64,000 nucleotides of DNA from Patiriisocius marinistellae (GTDB taxonomy: Bacteria; Bacteroidota; Bacteroidia; Flavobacteriales; Flavobacteriaceae): the NCBI RefSeq assembly GCF_009014635.1, contig NZ_BKCF01000001.1, positions 124,001-188,000 of the forward strand. The letters run 5' to 3'. Of this stretch, positions 63,462-64,000 are shown one piece after another; position 1 is the stretch's first letter, and every line of letters begins with the position of its first letter. The translations under genes were made by a program, and so were the position numbers. Below the pieces are notes generated by a model. The model worked only from the letters and a program-made list of their open reading frames with translations, was not told the origin of the DNA and ran no database searches.

Positions 63462-64000
63462 GTGAAAATACGTTTCCTTTATATTTCGATATTACTCCTT
63501 TTTATGCTTTCTTTTGTCGATTGCGCAAAAAAGGGACGCCCTAGTGGAGGTGTGAGAGACAGTATTCCTCCTATAATTACAAGAAGTTTTCCAGAAAATT
63601 TTACAACAAGTTTTTCTGAAAATGAAATTAGAATCACTTTTGATGAGTATGTAAAACTTAAGGACATTAATAAGGAGCTTATTATTTCGCCACCCTTAAA
63701 ATACCCACCAATAATTACTCCCACAAACGTTTCAAAAACGGTACGGATTAAAATACTTGATACACTTAGAGAGAACACAACCTATTCTTTCAATTTTGGT
63801 AATAGTATTTTAGATAACAATGAAGGCAATATATTTCCCAATTATAAATATGTTATATCCACTGGAACTTTTATTGATAGCTTAAAATTAAAAGGAACAG
63901 TCACAGACGCATTACTTGCAGAAACTAAAAATCCTACAGCAATTTTATTATACGAAATTGATGAAAACTATAATGATTCTATCATTTTTAATGAAAAACC
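63462..64000 (+). CDS. Ig-like domain lipoprotein, truncated by the window end
   Basis: The frame begins at a GTG (63462) and is open to the window edge (179 codons). The signal I-S-I-L-L-L-F-M-L-S-F-V-D-C-A-K-K gives a lipoprotein with Cys21. A Big_5/Ig-like region follows (P-P-I-I-T-R-S-F-P-E-N, then I-R-I-T-F-D-E-Y), which in Bacteroidetes often begins large envelope lipoproteins. An Asn-rich loop near 110-125 follows. The start codon and full length cannot be confirmed here. Confidence 0.8.
   Translation, partial: MKIRFLYISILLLFMLSFVDCAKKGRPSGGVRDSIPPIITRSFPENFTTSFSENEIRITFDEYVKLKDINKELIISPPLKYPPIITPTNVSKTVRIKILDTLRENTTYSFNFGNSILDNNEGNIFPNYKYVISTGTFIDSLKLKGTVTDALLAETKNPTAILLYEIDENYNDSIIFNEK

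Overview
The window looks like a chromosomal segment of a marine-type member of the Flavobacteriaceae (Bacteroidetes). The evidence is AT-rich DNA (mid-30s percent GC by eye), gliding genes gldD and gldE, two proteins with type IX secretion (T9SS) C-terminal sorting domains, promoters of the Bacteroidetes form TTG/TTTG - 17 to 23 nt - TAnnTTTG, few Shine-Dalgarno sites, a 30-residue COX24-type ribosomal peptide, and family-typical gene orders (mutY-ssb-gldE-gldD next to HU and rng; panC-panD next to a short GT5 protein; DUF4270-glmS). I see no prophage, IS element, CRISPR array, tRNA or rRNA. It reads as ordinary core chromosome with a few lineage-specific genes.

Layout. 1-3.4 kb: a tiny acidic lipoprotein, a TPR sensor kinase and its response regulator, then a hairpin-rich stretch and a small secreted Cys protein. 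3.4-4.5 kb: rplU-rpmA, with L21 carrying a fused helix-hairpin-helix tail. 4.7-9.2 kb: an EamA transporter and the mutY/ssb/gldE/gldD group. 9.3-12.1 kb: HU, the COX24 peptide, RNase G/E and recX. 12.1-13.7 kb: an outer-membrane protein and a cupin-like protein. 13.8-19.7 kb: biotin genes bioF-bioD-bioA, then a ketosynthase and bioB, with a divergent Coa1-family gene between the two blocks. 19.8-24 kb: a membrane protein, a GAF histidine kinase and an MscS channel. 24.2-26 kb: atpD-atpC. 26.2-27.8 kb: a sulfotransferase-like gene coupled to a class IV aminotransferase. 28-33.8 kb: glmS, DUF4270, a GT5 protein, panC, panD. 33.8-37.3 kb: an LPG-synthase-type membrane protein, a response regulator with a dead receiver, and an esterase-fold protein lacking its serine. 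37.5-43.7 kb: a 1240-residue repetitive T9SS protein, radA and an AraC regulator. 44-50.2 kb: a secreted protein, an M23 peptidase and an acyl-CoA dehydrogenase / GMC oxidoreductase / lipase trio. 50.3-64 kb: aldo/keto reductase, OmpA lipoprotein, exonuclease III, a large outer-membrane protein, a second T9SS protein, a small lipoprotein, glyS, a coiled-coil protein, comF and a truncated Ig-like lipoprotein.

The most unusual signal is not a gene. The 10-mer CTTCGGAAAT (or its complement ATTTCCGAAG) occurs 28 times by my hand count, against about 0.15 expected from base composition. It lies in intergenic DNA and in coding DNA in all three reading frames, and it is strongly arranged as convergent inverted pairs (CTTCGGAAAT ... 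ATTTCCGAAG) about 60 to 860 bp apart. Density, length and pairing recall DNA uptake sequences of Neisseria and Pasteurellaceae, but function is unknown. A second signal is that seven genes (bioF, bioA, bioB, panD, mutY, glyS and an aldo/keto reductase) have a TAnnTTTG box ending only 4-5 nt before the start codon, which predicts leaderless or nearly leaderless mRNAs.
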